Assembly (NCBI GenBank): GCA_026214975.1
Contig: CM047815.1
Location: forward strand, 75,793,299-75,857,298
Source: Gentiana macrophylla
Lineage: Eukaryota > Streptophyta > Magnoliopsida > Gentianales > Gentianaceae
Length of the DNA: 64,000 nt
Direction of reading: 5' to 3'
Shown piece after piece: positions 10,753-20,825 of the stretch. Both the position numbers and the translations under genes were made by a program. How positions within the stretch are numbered: position 1 is the stretch's first letter; the number at the start of each line of letters is the position of its first letter. Below the pieces are notes generated by a model, which made no database searches, had not been told where the DNA came from, and saw only the letters and a list, made by a program, of their open reading frames with translations.

Positions 10753-12915
10753 TCAAGCGGCCGGCTGATTTGAGGAGGAGGCGTTGGGGTCGACTTGTTC
10801 TTCCGACTCGACATTCTCCGCTCCATCTCCCTCCAGAGCAGGGGTCACATACTTATTGTATAAGGAAACACCAGCCTTGAACTCTGTGAAATACCGGCCG
10901 TAACGAGGAATGGCCTCAGGATCGTACAAATAGGGCTTCGCAACGGTGGATACATCAAAGTTCGGGTCGATTTCTTTGACTTGGTCAAGAGCCATGGTGA
11001 ATCCTCCCTTCATGCCCTGAGTCATCAACAACGACAAGTCATTTTCAAGCTCCATTGAGGCTAGGAAATCCAGTTTAGCGGTTTCCATGCGAGTCGTTAA
11101 ACCGTCGAGGAGAGATTGAAGATCGGTACGAGCTTTGATTGCCCCCGCCAATTCGGCCTTTGTTCCATCAAGCTCTGACCTCACCTGTGCCAGCTCCGAC
11201 CTCACCTTTGCCAGCTCGGCATCCCTGACAGATACATCTTTGCGTGCTTTCGACAATTCATCTCGAGAGGTAGCCAACTCAGATTCAAGCTTGGCGCGCC
11301 GATCATCCAGTTTGTCGATCTTAGCCTTCTGCTTCTCGATGTCGGATGTCAGCTTGGCTATGGTGTCCTTCTGTTCCTCCATAACAGCGGATGGGGATTC
11401 GATCTTGCTTATGGCCACTTTGGTTGTTAGCCGAGCCTACAAAGACAATAAGGTTAATTCGAGACCCAAAATTGACAAAAAGTTAAAACAGTTGATAAAA
11501 AGAATGAAGACTTACCGCTCGAATGATTTTCAAATGATACTCGCTTAGCTCCTCAGGAGTCATGGCCTCCATCTCGGCAAGGCTCATGGCAGGGAGAGCC
11601 TCGACACCACCTGAGCTCTCGAGGAGGGAGATTGCGGGCCTCTTTTCCGACCCCATGCTTTAACGCAGTCGTCTTTTGCCGTTTTCTCGGGACGAGGTCC
11701 GCCTCAGTCGTTCCGTCATCTGAGCCTCGTCGGGTTGACCCCTCAAAATGTCCGACGTTGATGCAGGAGTGGGGGCTCGAGCCGGAGTCCTCTGACCTCC
11801 GGAGACTATGTTACCAGATACTGGAGCCTGAGCCTGAGTCTTCGACCTGATACCGGCCAGTTCTTGGATTTTCTTCGGGTCTGTAGTCTTGGGGTCGGGC
11901 ATTTTGCCCAGAACATCCATCTTTGAGAAATATTCCACTGTGTACAGAGAAAGTTCAACATCAGAACACAATTTAAAAGAAATAAGATACATAAAAAATG
12001 CAAAATACAGAAGTGTAGCAGCTCGACAGAGTTAATAAGTGTCCTACACAACACTCGAACATCTTCATCGAGTTCCAGATAAGCACCCGGACCAGCCGTC
12101 TCGATGTCAGCAAAGGGATATAGAGAATGCAGGTTTCGAGTTGCGACGTCGGGGTGAACGCTCTCGACAGCCCCACACCCATTAGGGGCATCAGGGCCGA
12201 GCCTGTCATGCCATTTCTGGGGCCTATTAAACCAAGTATAGACGTCGATATCGACCAACCCGTGTCGGATAAAGAAAAATTGAGGCTTCCACTCGCCCTG
12301 AGACGAAGTCACCTTCCTCACGAATTCCGACGTCAGAGGACGCTTCTGAAAAGTATACCACCCCGCATCTTGCAGGCTTTGGATTGCATAATATTGACGG
12401 AATAATCGAACCGTGAACTCAACCTTGACGATTCGACACGCCAGTACGAATCCCATGACGCTTCTGACTCCATTTGGAGCAAGTTGTGGGACGCTAATCT
12501 TGTAATGTCGGAGAACCTCTATGAGACACGGGTCGAAGGGAAACCTTAACCCCTCCTTAAATTGCGCCTCATATATGGCGCAGAATCCAGGGGGAGGGTC
12601 ACAGGCAAATTGGAATTGACCATGCGATACCTTGATGTTTGCAGAAGAATAAGGTATGCCGTATCGTAAGCAGATAGCTTTGGCTTTCTCCGGGGTCAGA
12701 TTGGATATGCACCCATACGGCCCTTGGCCTTTCATCCTTGTTTGGCGTCTAGCAGCGGGTCGAGAAGACGATCCTTCTTCTCCTCCCTCTTCTTCTTCTC
12801 CGGCAGCTCTCTCACCGGAGGCGGTTGGACGCTCAGAAACCGTTTGCTCCGACGATTCTTCTTCAACCACGACAACTTCTTCCCTATTTTGTGAATCGCT
12901 ATCGCTACTAGACAT
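10753..12915 (-). pseudogene. Tat A antisense gene: Transposase_28-like domain plus coiled coil, three exons
   Basis: Exons 12048-12915, 11516-11937 and 10753-11436 are joined by two plausible GT-AG introns (110 and 79 bp) that keep the frame. The joined product would be about 657 residues. The acidic, Ser/Glu-rich start is followed by a domain with LAPNGVRSVMGFVLACR (about residues 155-175) and DAGWYTF. This domain resembles plant 'putative gypsy type transposon' proteins (Pfam PF04195). The C-terminal exon is a heptad-rich coiled coil of roughly 100 residues, then an acidic tail. One in-frame TAA (11660-11662) interrupts exon 2, so this copy is probably inactive. Its function is unknown. 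Antisense genes downstream of pol are known in Tat/Retand-type elements. The domain match is by eye. Confidence 0.78.
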
Positions 12916-13100
12916 GGAATCAAGAAAAGATGCAGAAAATAAACCGACAAAGAAGAATTTAAGTAAGAATAGGGCTTACTTGCGGTTAGGGAATAAGGCG
13001 GAGAGAAAATAGCGAATAAGAGACGTCTGAGGCTTGGGCTCCTTTTTATGCTTGTCAATCTCCTAAATGATTTGAAAGGGTGAATTTGGGGGCAGTTATA

Positions 13101-13110
13101 GGATATATAG
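13101..13110 (-). promoter_or_regulatory. Candidate antisense TATA box
   Basis: The reverse complement reads GCGCTATATATCCTATAAC, about 190 bp upstream of the antisense gene ATG (12915). The intervening leader is rich in C and T, as in plant 5' leaders. It lies outside the LTR, so the antisense gene would have its own promoter rather than borrow the LTR's (inference). Confidence 0.5.
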
Positions 13111-13334
13111 CGCGAGAATCAAGGACAAAGTCCTTGCGTGGCCCAATGGAAAACGCTTCAATTCCTACGCCCATTAATGCAAGTACAGTATGACGTCATC
13201 CTGACAACAGTCTACATTGGCTAGGAGGATAGTTGCATTCCCGCCTAAAGAAGACCACGTGTCGAAAGATGATTCAAATTTTCCGATCCGAGAGCAGATA
13301 TCGAGATGAGCTTCCCTCTGATCTGTGGGGCTTA

Positions 13335-13863
13335 TGATGATACGGGGATTCACTCCTCTACGTGGAGTTATCTAATTGGTCCAGCTGGCATGTGGAAAAG
13401 TCTATGTTAATTATATACATCGGATCAAATACGAGATTCACCAGTGAAGGCTATAACCACCGGCATATTTTGCAAGTGTCATACCTCGAACGCCCATGTC
13501 GGTATGCGTCGAGTCGAGACCAAGACATCCTGTCCAGACACCAGGGCTCACCGCCCAGCAGGTTACTTGGGCAAGGGGGCAAGGCCCATTTAAGGGTATT
13601 TACGTCAATAGACCAAACCGCCCCAAGTTTAGGGCAGAAGAAGGACATGTGCCTATAAATACATCATTCCAGGAACTACGTAAGGCTTGATTCCTGGACA
13701 TTCACACAGGATACGTAGGCAATCCAAGATACATTCTTGGACTCAGCCATAAAACACCAAAAAACCATCTTTTACACAGTTACAGCCGTTCGATCCCTTT
13801 ACAGCTCATCCTTAGATTACACATGGCCCTGATTTACCGGTGGTGCATTATTCAGCCTCATCA
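13335..13863 (+). repeat. 3' LTR of Tat element A (right edge tentative)
   Basis: It starts TGATGATAC, as does the LTR of Tat element B at 58649. It has a TATAAATA box near 13655, then GGAACTACG...TTGATTCC...GGATAC.TAGG, a block shared with Tat B after its own TATA box. The end is tentatively placed at CCTCATCA (13863), complementary to the start. A GTGGGGCTTA tract just precedes the LTR. With no left LTR to compare, the right edge is uncertain. Confidence 0.65.
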
Positions 13864-14894
13864 TACGGCATAATTCGTTCCGCACTCGGTATTCTTTTTG
13901 TGGTTTATATGGAAAGGAATATGTCCTTGAATCGCTATCCCATATACAAGGGAGCGCTTTCAAGGTTGAAGAGTCCAAAGATGTGGAATATGATAGGGTG
14001 CATAGGAACATTGATAAGTTGATCCAAAAATATAATGAAGACAAGGAGGTTATGAAGCAAAAGTGGGGGGAAGTTGACCTATAATAGGCCAAGTATGATG
14101 AGGCCACACGGGTGGTTACAGTTAAAGAGGAAAAAGAATTAGTTGGAGAGAAAAACAAAGAGAACGTTAGTATTCATGAGGAGGAGTTGAGAAAAGAGAA
14201 CGGTGAGATTGTGGTGGAGGTGGATGAGCCTGTTATTGTGGCTGCGCAAGTGGATGAGACAGTTCACATTGCTGCGACATTTGTTGACGGTCAAGTCGAG
14301 AGTGATGTTGAGTGTGAGGAATCAGTTGTGGAAGAGACAATTGCAGAGGGACATGAGCATGTGGAGGAGATTGATGGTGAGCATAGTCTTAAATTGGTGG
14401 TTGAGAAAATTGCAGAGAATGAGGTGGTTTGTACTCCTTCACCGACCGCGTGTTCAAGTTCTACTTTGTCTTCTGTGCAGGTACATGTGGATCATCCGCA
14501 CGAGGGGGACACCGGGCTGTTGGTTACATCACATGCAGCCCCTATATTGCCTTTGGTTTCTCATGATCTAGATCATATTAACGGCAAGCCAGAGAATATT
14601 TTCATTGACCCATTGCACATGGTGATGCCTATCCTAGTCTGAGTTGCTATGAATATATTGCTACCTTTCCCAGGTTCATCGACAATATCAAGCCGAGGGA
14701 TTGTTCTTTCGTTCCATCGGTGACGCTTGGCTCGTCATGTCGCCAGTCAATTGGGTTGCAGTCATATATCAACTTTGTATTTGATCCTGGTATTTCGTTG
14801 AGGATTTTTGTGATTTGTTGGGGTTCGGTGTGTGTTGATGCATTCTATGACATCCTATTGATTCGAGGACGAATCCTTTCGAACCGGGAGGGAA
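13864..14894 (+). pseudogene. Internal 3' region of element C with an acidic reading frame
   Basis: An open frame at 14112-14642 encodes about 176 residues rich in Glu and Val (many EE and VE runs). Upstream, stop codons interrupt an in-phase KLIQKYNEDKEVMKQKW-like stretch. I do not recognise the product. Beyond it the frame decays, but the last bases read PFEPGGND in one frame, the kind of tail gypsy polyproteins have just before the purine tract. It is likely the worn 3' part of element C's own gag/pol. Confidence 0.5.
14884..14894 (+). other. Polypurine tract of element C
   Basis: The purine-rich CCGGGAGGGAA directly abuts the TGATGTGATCC start of the right LTR. This is the expected position for plus-strand priming. 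Confidence 0.75.
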
Positions 14895-15551
14895 TGATGT
14901 GATCCAGTCCAAGCAAGTTGAAGACCAACCCATAAAATGCACTATCTATATTATTGGGCTTGGAGAGCATGAAGATGACTTGGATAAGTTAATTAGAAGT
15001 CTTTTATTTAGTTTTTTTGTCAATAAGGCCAGCCGATTTGTTTGGGGCGCCACTTTGGTCCTTTGTATTATTTTATGCTGTTTTAAAGTGGTAATAGGCC
15101 AAAAGCCCATTCGGGGAAAGACCTATATCATAGTATATTGGGTTAAGTGTTTGTAAATGCCATTTGGGCTTATTAGAGTCAAGTTGGGCCCACTAGGAAA
15201 TAAAGTTGTGAAAATTACTAAGTAATTTATCTCACATTGCTTAGGAGTTTGTTAGTCTTCTATTTTGTAGTCTATATAAAGACCTTCTATTTACAATTTT
15301 AATAGAACAACAATTATGAAAATCATTATTATTATATTGAAAGAAGTTTCTCTTGGTTAAGTCGTTAGGCTTAAAAATCACTTGCGAGTGAGTTTTCTCT
15401 TCGTCGTAGAGAAAGCACCCTTAAGAATGAATCAGCGTGTTGAGCAAACGTTGTGTGTTCTTAGCCTCGATCCTAGGTCGTAGACTCTAGGACTAGGTTT
15501 TCATATCTCTCTATTGGTCCCTTAGTTACTTCCTGGGCACGTATCACATCA
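14895..15551 (+). repeat. 3' LTR of element C
   Basis: The LTR has inverted ends TGATGTGATCC and GTATCACATCA. It keeps a TATA box (TCTATATAAAG, 15271-15281), which the left LTR lacks. Both copies share the GCGAGTGAGTTTTCTCTTCG block and the end CCTTAGTTACTTCCT.GGCACG. Confidence 0.9.
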
Positions 15552-16190
15552 GTTGCCTATGCTAGTGCAGTTGACAGTATGATGTATGCCATGGTGCACT
15601 ATGTCTAATCTGGCTCAGGTTGTCAGTGTTGTCAGCAAGTTTATGGATCAACCTGGAAAGGAACACTGGAAAGCTGTAAAAAAAATGTTCAGGTACCTTA
15701 GGGGTACAGTTGATGTTGGTCTCATTTATGGAGGTGATACTCTGAGTTTGGTCACAGGATACTGCGATGCTGATTATGCAGGTGATGTGGACTGTAGAAA
15801 TCAATGTCTGGTTATGTTTTCACATTGGGGATTTCAATTGTCAGCTGGAAAGCAACTTTTCAAACAACAATGGCTTTATCAACTACTGAAGCTGAATATA
15901 TGGCTCTTACTGAAGCAGCTAAGGAGGATATCTGGTTGAAGGGGCTAGTCAGTGATTTGGGGCTACATCAAGATCAAGGTGAGATTTATTGTGACAATTT
16001 GAGTGCAATTTGTCTAGCTAATGATCAGGTTCATCATGAGAGAATCAAGCATATTGATGTGAGGTATCATTTTCTGAGAAATGAGGAGAGGGTTGTAGTG
16101 AAGAAGATCAGCACAAGGATAATCCTGCTGAAATGTTCACTAAACCAGTTCAGCAGAGCAAGTTTCAGTTGTGTCTGGACTTGCTGAATA
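15552..16190 (+). pseudogene. Copia D RNase H domain, frameshifted
   Basis: The region reads YASAVDSMMYAMV, then (15586-15830) KMFRYLRGTVDVGL and GYCDADYAGDVD. A shift near 15805-15830 leads into [17 protein letters not shown] and [11 protein letters not shown]. These are standard copia RNase H motifs. At least two frameshifts are present, and nothing of the reverse transcriptase precedes it. Confidence 0.88.
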
Positions 16191-16365
16191 TTCAAAGCTT
16201 ATAAACTGAAGTCTGGATACTCAGTTGTGGGCAGATCAACTAAGTGGATTTTGTGGAGAAGTCTGGTACAAGTACATCCTGGCATTGACGAATGCATCTG
16301 GTACAAGTACATCTGATTATTCAATCTGATTGACTTTGAATGAGAGTTCAAGTCAAGGTGGAGAT

Positions 16366-16992
16366 TTGTCAGTTTTGGTGACTTGATCTCTAAACTGATG
16401 AATAAACTGGTGGGACTAATCTGTGAAACTGAGACTGAGAGTGATGGTCAATTCAGTAAGGGTATTTAGTTCCGTGAAAGTCAGTTTTGATGAAGTGCAA
16501 TCTGAATTTCTTCTGAAGTCAGCTTTCAGTTTTGTCAGCTGAGGTTTTGCTGAGTACATCTGAGTTCTACATCTGAGCAGTTGATACAAGTCTGGAAGAG
16601 TCAGTTTTTTAGCTGAGTTTTCATCTGGTGGATAACAGCTGGAGCTGGGGTCCACATCTGGGGTATTTATGACAATCCCGACAAAGATCTTTTGGCGGTT
16701 AGGGTTAGAGAATTGTGCCTATAAATACCAATGTTGTAATCAATGCAGTGTGTGTCTTTCACAAGTGTGTGAAAATTCTTGTAACTTTGTGCATAATAAA
16801 ATATCTCATTTTCTCATTTTCCTCTCCAAAAAAAATATCTCATTTTCTGTCCTTGGATTAGTCGGCACGACGCCGGAAACCACGTTAAATCACTGTGTTT
16901 CTGTCTTTTATCAATTTTCGTCATACTTTATGTTTGCATTGCTACTGTTTTAATCTTTCTTAAACTGCAAGTTTCTCGTCTGTGTTTTAACA
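16366..16992 (+). repeat. 3' LTR of copia D
   Basis: A purine tract, AAGGTGGAGATT, leads into TGTCAGTTTTGG. The LTR ends TGTTTTAACA. Inside are TATAAATACCAA near 16722, TTGTGCATAATAAA (polyadenylation-type) near 16788 and GGATTAGTCGGCACGACGCC near 16855. The same landmarks occur in the reverse-strand LTRs at 42248 and 58150. Confidence 0.85.
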
Positions 16993-17018
16993 CTTAGGAT
17001 AACAATAATACGTGTAGC

Positions 17019-17126
17019 CTAAAAAATTTACATAAAGTTTATCCCCTCATCATCATACTGTTCATCTATTATTTTCAAAGAAAATTAAAAATCAAACCAC
17101 GAGGGTAAACATTATGTAAATTTTTG
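17019..17126. mobile_element. Short foldback MITE, about 108 bp
   Basis: The ends CCTAAAAAATTTACATAAAG and its near reverse complement (17100-17126) form inverted repeats of about 28 bp with few mismatches, around a short AT-rich centre. No convincing target duplication was found, so the superfamily is open. Confidence 0.6.
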
Positions 17127-17149
17127 GAAGTAATCATATCATTATCCAA

Positions 17150-17935
17150 CGTCTTACATGTGCCATTCAATTCCTAATTTGAATTTGAAATATTTTAAAA
17201 GTAAGAGAACTCGAACATCCTTTAAATCCACAAATTTGATTTCACCTACACATGTTTTAGATTTATTTGGTCCTAGTAGTAGAATTAGAAGTCTTGACGG
17301 TAAGTATTATGTCATTTTAATTGTTGATGACTTCTTTAGACTTACATGGACTTTGTTTCTTACTCACATAGATGATAGTGCTAATGCATTTGAAATACCT
17401 GTGAAAAGGATTCAATATGAGTTGAATGTGCATGTTGTTAATTAGTATTAAAAGTGAAAATAGGAGGAAATAATATAATTCTAATTTTTTTAGTTTCTGT
17501 GAATCACGTTGTATTAAGCATGAGTTTTTAACACGTAGAACTCCTCAACGGAAGGACGTTGTGAAAAGAAAGAATAGAACTATTCAGGAAGCTTCTACAA
17601 TCATGTTTAATGAATATAATTTGCCTGGATTTTTTGGGCTCAAAGCCATGTTCCGTGCTTGTTTTTCAATTAATAGGTTGTCTGCTAGAAAGAAAGTAAA
17701 TAATGTTGATACATATGCATGATGCCATACATGTTAAACCCAGTGGCGGAACCAGGAATTTATTATGGGGTGATCTTGGTAATTATGGGATGGTCTTGGT
17801 TATCAATTTGGTCGTTATTACGGGGTACTACGTACAAACATATTCTCACTAGTTTTTTTTTTTTTTTGGTGGGCTTGAGACCACCCCACCATGCCTTTAG
17901 TTCCGCCCCTGGTTAAACCTGGTCTATACATTACA
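17150..17935 (+). pseudogene. Old copia integrase fragment, split by a MITE
   Basis: Three reading blocks can be followed: LDLFGPSSRIRSLDGKYYV and FRLTWTLFLTH (17158-17445), then about 17500-17700 with RRTPQRKDVVKRKNRTIQE and EYNLPGFFGLKAMFRAC. These fit the copia integrase core: first aspartate region, then the segment around the catalytic glutamate, here apparently substituted. Many frameshifts and stops make it an old relic. A hAT-like MITE interrupts its end. No LTR could be assigned. Confidence 0.75.
17741..17911. mobile_element. hAT-like MITE, 171 bp, perfect 8-bp target duplication
   Basis: The terminal inverted repeats are CAGTGGCGGAAC and GTTCCGCCCCTG. The 8-bp GTTAAACC lies on both sides (17733-17740 and 17912-17919). 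The CAG.GGCGGA terminus and 8-bp duplication are hallmarks of hAT elements. It has no coding capacity. Confidence 0.9.
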
Positions 17936-18038
17936 TAGGTTTGATTGCTTTAAAATTTGCTCAATTTTGACATGTAAACATGTCATTAAATCAAAATTTT
18001 GGGCTCCAACTTTCAAAATTTGAATGTTTAAAAAAAAA

Positions 18039-18066
18039 GGACAATTATTATAGGACGGAGGAAGTA
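18039..18066. mobile_element. Half of a Stowaway-like MITE terminus
   Basis: ACAATTATTATAGGACGGAGGAAGTA resembles the right end of MITEs that finish GGACGGAGGGAGTA. No matching left end was found nearby, so this is a remnant or a chance similarity. Confidence 0.4.
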
Positions 18067-18429
18067 TTATGCAACGTTGTTTTAGAAGTTTATAAAATAA
18101 TGTTTCTCATGATTTAATTTTTCACAAGTACTCATATTATGATATTTGATTTATCGGTGTGCCAAAACATTCATTAAGGGAAAACACAAGAGCAGCTTAC
18201 TCATATTATGACATTTGCTTGATCGGTAAAACTTTCATTGGAAAAACAAAGCAGAGAGGAATATAGATTTTGTCTTCTTGTGCACATATCGCACACTAGG
18301 ATGCAAGGATACGGATACGAGATACGTAGATACATGATTTTACGGAAATATAAGATACAGAGCATGGGGTGTATTTGTAAATAATAAAAAATACAAGGAC
18401 TAAACTGTAAATAATTAAAGTAAAATGAC

Positions 18430-18453
18430 TATATATATGTATATGTATGTATG

Positions 18454-18504
<51 letters not shown>
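18430..18504. repeat. Compound microsatellite (TATG, CT, TA)
   Basis: TATATGTATG runs pass into about 15 CT units and then TA units, ending at the left edge of copia A. The TA run resumes at 39835, so copia A inserted into the microsatellite. Confidence 0.9.
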
Positions 18505-18505
<1 letters not shown>

Positions 18506-18536
18506 GTTAGAATATGTAAATATTCTAGAATATATT

Positions 18537-18874
18537 TGAAGAGAGTTTGAGAAAGTAAATAATACTTGAGTAAACTCCAACTTGTTTATTCATGTTGAAA
18601 GAATGAGTATAAATAGATACAAGAGAGGATCCTTACAAGAGAGGATCCTAGCTAGTAAAGTAAAAGTAACTAGAGCCGGCTACAATAAATGCTGTAGTCG
18701 GCTATGTCTATGCTTTTACATAATAGGACAAAGGATAGTTACTTTATGACTATTAGGACATATTAATTGTTTATTCAATGCAATTAATATGTCCCTTGAT
18801 AAAAAGTAACACGTTACATTGTAACATGTTATGAGTGTAATAATAATGTAATATTAACCATAGTATTTCCACAC
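18537..18874 (-). repeat. 3' LTR of copia B
   Basis: Direct copy of 23195-23531. The purine tract (reverse complement of 18875-18884) adjoins its inner end. In the element's sense the LTR carries a TATTTATACTCATTC promoter-like stretch. Confidence 0.92.
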
Positions 18875-18883
18875 CCCCTCAAA

Positions 18884-20560
18884 TCAAGGGTTGTATATGT
18901 TTATACAGCCAAGTTTGCTACTCAGTCTGCTGAACATAAGTGGTGGTATGGCCTTGGTGAGAATATCAGCATTCTGATCTGCTGAGGGAACATACTGGAG
19001 TTGAATAATCTTGGCATCAATCTTCTCCTTTAGGAAGTGTCTGTCAATGTCCACATGTTTGGTTTTATCATGATGGATGGATCCTCTGCCATGCATAAGG
19101 TGAATTATTGTCACACAGCAGAGTGTGATAGGTTGTCAAAGAGGTTGTTTGAAGTTCGATGAGTACCACTTTTTAGCCACGAGCTTCACAAATGCCAAGT
19201 ACAAGTGCCCTGAGTTCACTTGTGCTGCTTCTTGACACAGATGGTCTGCTTCTTGCTTCTCCAAGTAACTAGGTTTCCCATACATATGAGCAATAGCCTG
19301 TGGTAGATCTTCTCATCAATGTGACATCCACCCAATCAAGATCGGTGTAGACCTTGATTGATCTATCGTGAGACTTGGTGAAATGTAAGCCCTGGCCAGA
19401 GTGGACTTCAGGTACCTCGGTATCCTGCTCACAACATTCCAATGTTGCTCAAGAGGGCAATGCATGAATCAAGCTAACTGTGATCGACGCCATATGCAAT
19501 ATCGGTCTTGTATGGGACGAGATAAATGAGTTTCCTACAAGTCTTTGATATTGATCCTTTCGACAAAGAATGTCACCATGCAAAGGCCGTATTATTCTGG
19601 GTCTCACTCTGGGGATCTGACGAGTTTGCATCCCAAAGATGCCGCTTTCCTTCAAGAGTCCAAAGACATACTTCCTCCGTGAAACAGATATACCATGGTC
19701 ATTCTAGCTATTTCCATACCAAGAAAGTACTTGAGGTAGCCCAAATCTTTAACTTGAAATACTTTTGCCAAAGGGGTCTTCAAGTGTTGGATCTCAAAGC
19801 AGGTCATCACCGAAGAAGGATGATATCATCCACATAGACAATAAGAATGGACCTTTTCTGGTTTGTTGTTTTGATAAACATTGTGTGATCTCGAGTTGCA
19901 TTGATGGTATCCAGCAGCCTTTAACCACAAGAGTGAGTTTGCCAAACCAGGCTCTAGGGACCGCTTTTTAGGCCATATAGAGATTTCCTCAATTTGCAAA
20001 CTTTCCTTGAGTGTGAGTGTTGGAAAAACCGGGGAGAGGCACATTCATATAGACTTCCTCAAGAAGGTCACCATTTAGGAAAGCATTCTTGATATCCAAT
20101 TGGTGTAGAGGCCACCAAGTTGAATGAAGAATTGAGATCAAGACTGACGGTGTTTAGTTTTGCCACAGGTGCAAAGGTTTCCTTGTAGTCAAGGCCATAT
20201 GTTTGAGTGAATCCCTTTGCAACCGATCCTAGCTTTGTATTTGTCAATAGTACCATCAAGATTGTACTTGATAGTGAAACGACCATTTGCAAATGACTCC
20301 TTCTTTCCATGTGGGAGAGTGGTGAGATCCCAAGTATGGTTGTCAAGGAGAGCGATCATTCGATTTTGATACCGCCTTCCACTTATCATGTTGGAGAGCT
20401 TCTGTATATTCTTGAATAATAGAGTGAGAATCCAAGTCCTGTGTAAACATGGCAAAACCAGGTGATAACCGATCATAGGATAGATAATTATGAATAGAGT
20501 GATCGATGAGTGCAAGATCTCTTTCCTTCCTCGATAGCAATAGGTCTGTCATCAACGTCG
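18884..20560 (-). pseudogene. Copia B reverse transcriptase and RNase H, degenerate
   Basis: The start reads YTEALQHDKWKA with HTWDLTTLPHGKK, then FTIKYNLDGTIDKYKA, FTQTYGLDYKETFAPVAKLNTV and the C-terminal HDKTKHVDIDRHFLKEK. They lie in at least three frames, with stops between. The middle (about 19120-20060) is hard to read in any frame, so the catalytic YVDD region could not be confirmed. The frame ends with a stop just beside the purine tract. Confidence 0.8.
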
Positions 20561-20624
20561 CAGTTTCTGAGAGAGTCGATTAAGTCTTGAGGTTCATCTG
20601 CTTTGTGACTCGATGGGTTGCCGA

Positions 20625-20745
20625 GTGTCGAGAGTCTCTGGTTCAAGGCAGGCTCGGGTCGATGAGTCTCGGTTCGGGAGGTTCTTTGAGGATCGATGGG
20701 ATCTTTGAGAGTCGATGGGGTCTTTGAGGTTCAAGAGTTTGCTGA
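20625..20745 (-). repeat. Short degenerate minisatellite in the integrase-RT linker
   Basis: The plus strand shows repeats built on TCTTTGAGRRTCGATGGG and GGTCGATGAGTCTCGG. They lie in the hydrophilic linker of copia B pol, a region that is normally variable. Confidence 0.5.
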
Positions 20746-20825
20746 GGGAAAGGATTTAGGTCAAGTTCAATCAGGTTTCCATCAGTGACTGCCTCAATGT
20801 GGACTTGGTGTAGTAGGGAGTCCTT

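Larger units (their letters stand above)
6303..13863 (+). mobile_element. Ty3/gypsy Tat-clade element A, 5'-truncated
   Basis: The order is protease C-terminal part, reverse transcriptase, RNase H, a second RNase H, integrase, a repeat-bearing spacer, an antisense gene and one LTR. The second RNase H after the first is diagnostic of plant Tat elements (known for the clade). The 5' LTR, primer site, gag and the protease active site are missing: the match starts in mid-protease at about 6303. A full element of this kind would need roughly 3 kb more on the left. The element lies inside the LTRs of element C in the same orientation. Confidence 0.85.
5176..15551 (+). mobile_element. Gypsy-like LTR retrotransposon (element C) filled by a truncated Tat element
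   Basis: Two direct LTRs (5176-5787 and 14895-15551) flank this interval. The primer site TGGTAGCAGAGC follows the left LTR, and a purine tract (GGGAGGGAA) precedes the right LTR. The frame just before the right LTR reads like a gypsy polyprotein tail. C's own internal sequence is only about 5788-6302 and 13864-14894; the rest is Tat element A. No target duplication is visible: the flanks are AACAA on the left and GTTGC on the right. The two ends may therefore have been brought together by recombination, or the flanks have been rearranged. C has no recognisable enzyme of its own and was probably non-autonomous. Confidence 0.8.
15552..16992 (+). mobile_element. 3' end of a Ty1/copia element (D)
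   Basis: It begins abruptly in the RNase H region directly at the end of element C and runs through the 3' untranslated part, a purine tract and a complete LTR. The upstream half of D is not on the other side of C, so a rearrangement or deletion removed it. The LTR belongs to the same broad family as the minus-strand relics at 41747-42712 and 56209-58648. Confidence 0.85.

Noticed and set aside
14203..14571. Second frame overlapping the acidic frame of element C
   Set aside because: It is a +1 shadow of the Glu/Val-rich frame with Trp/Leu/Arg-biased content and no independent support.
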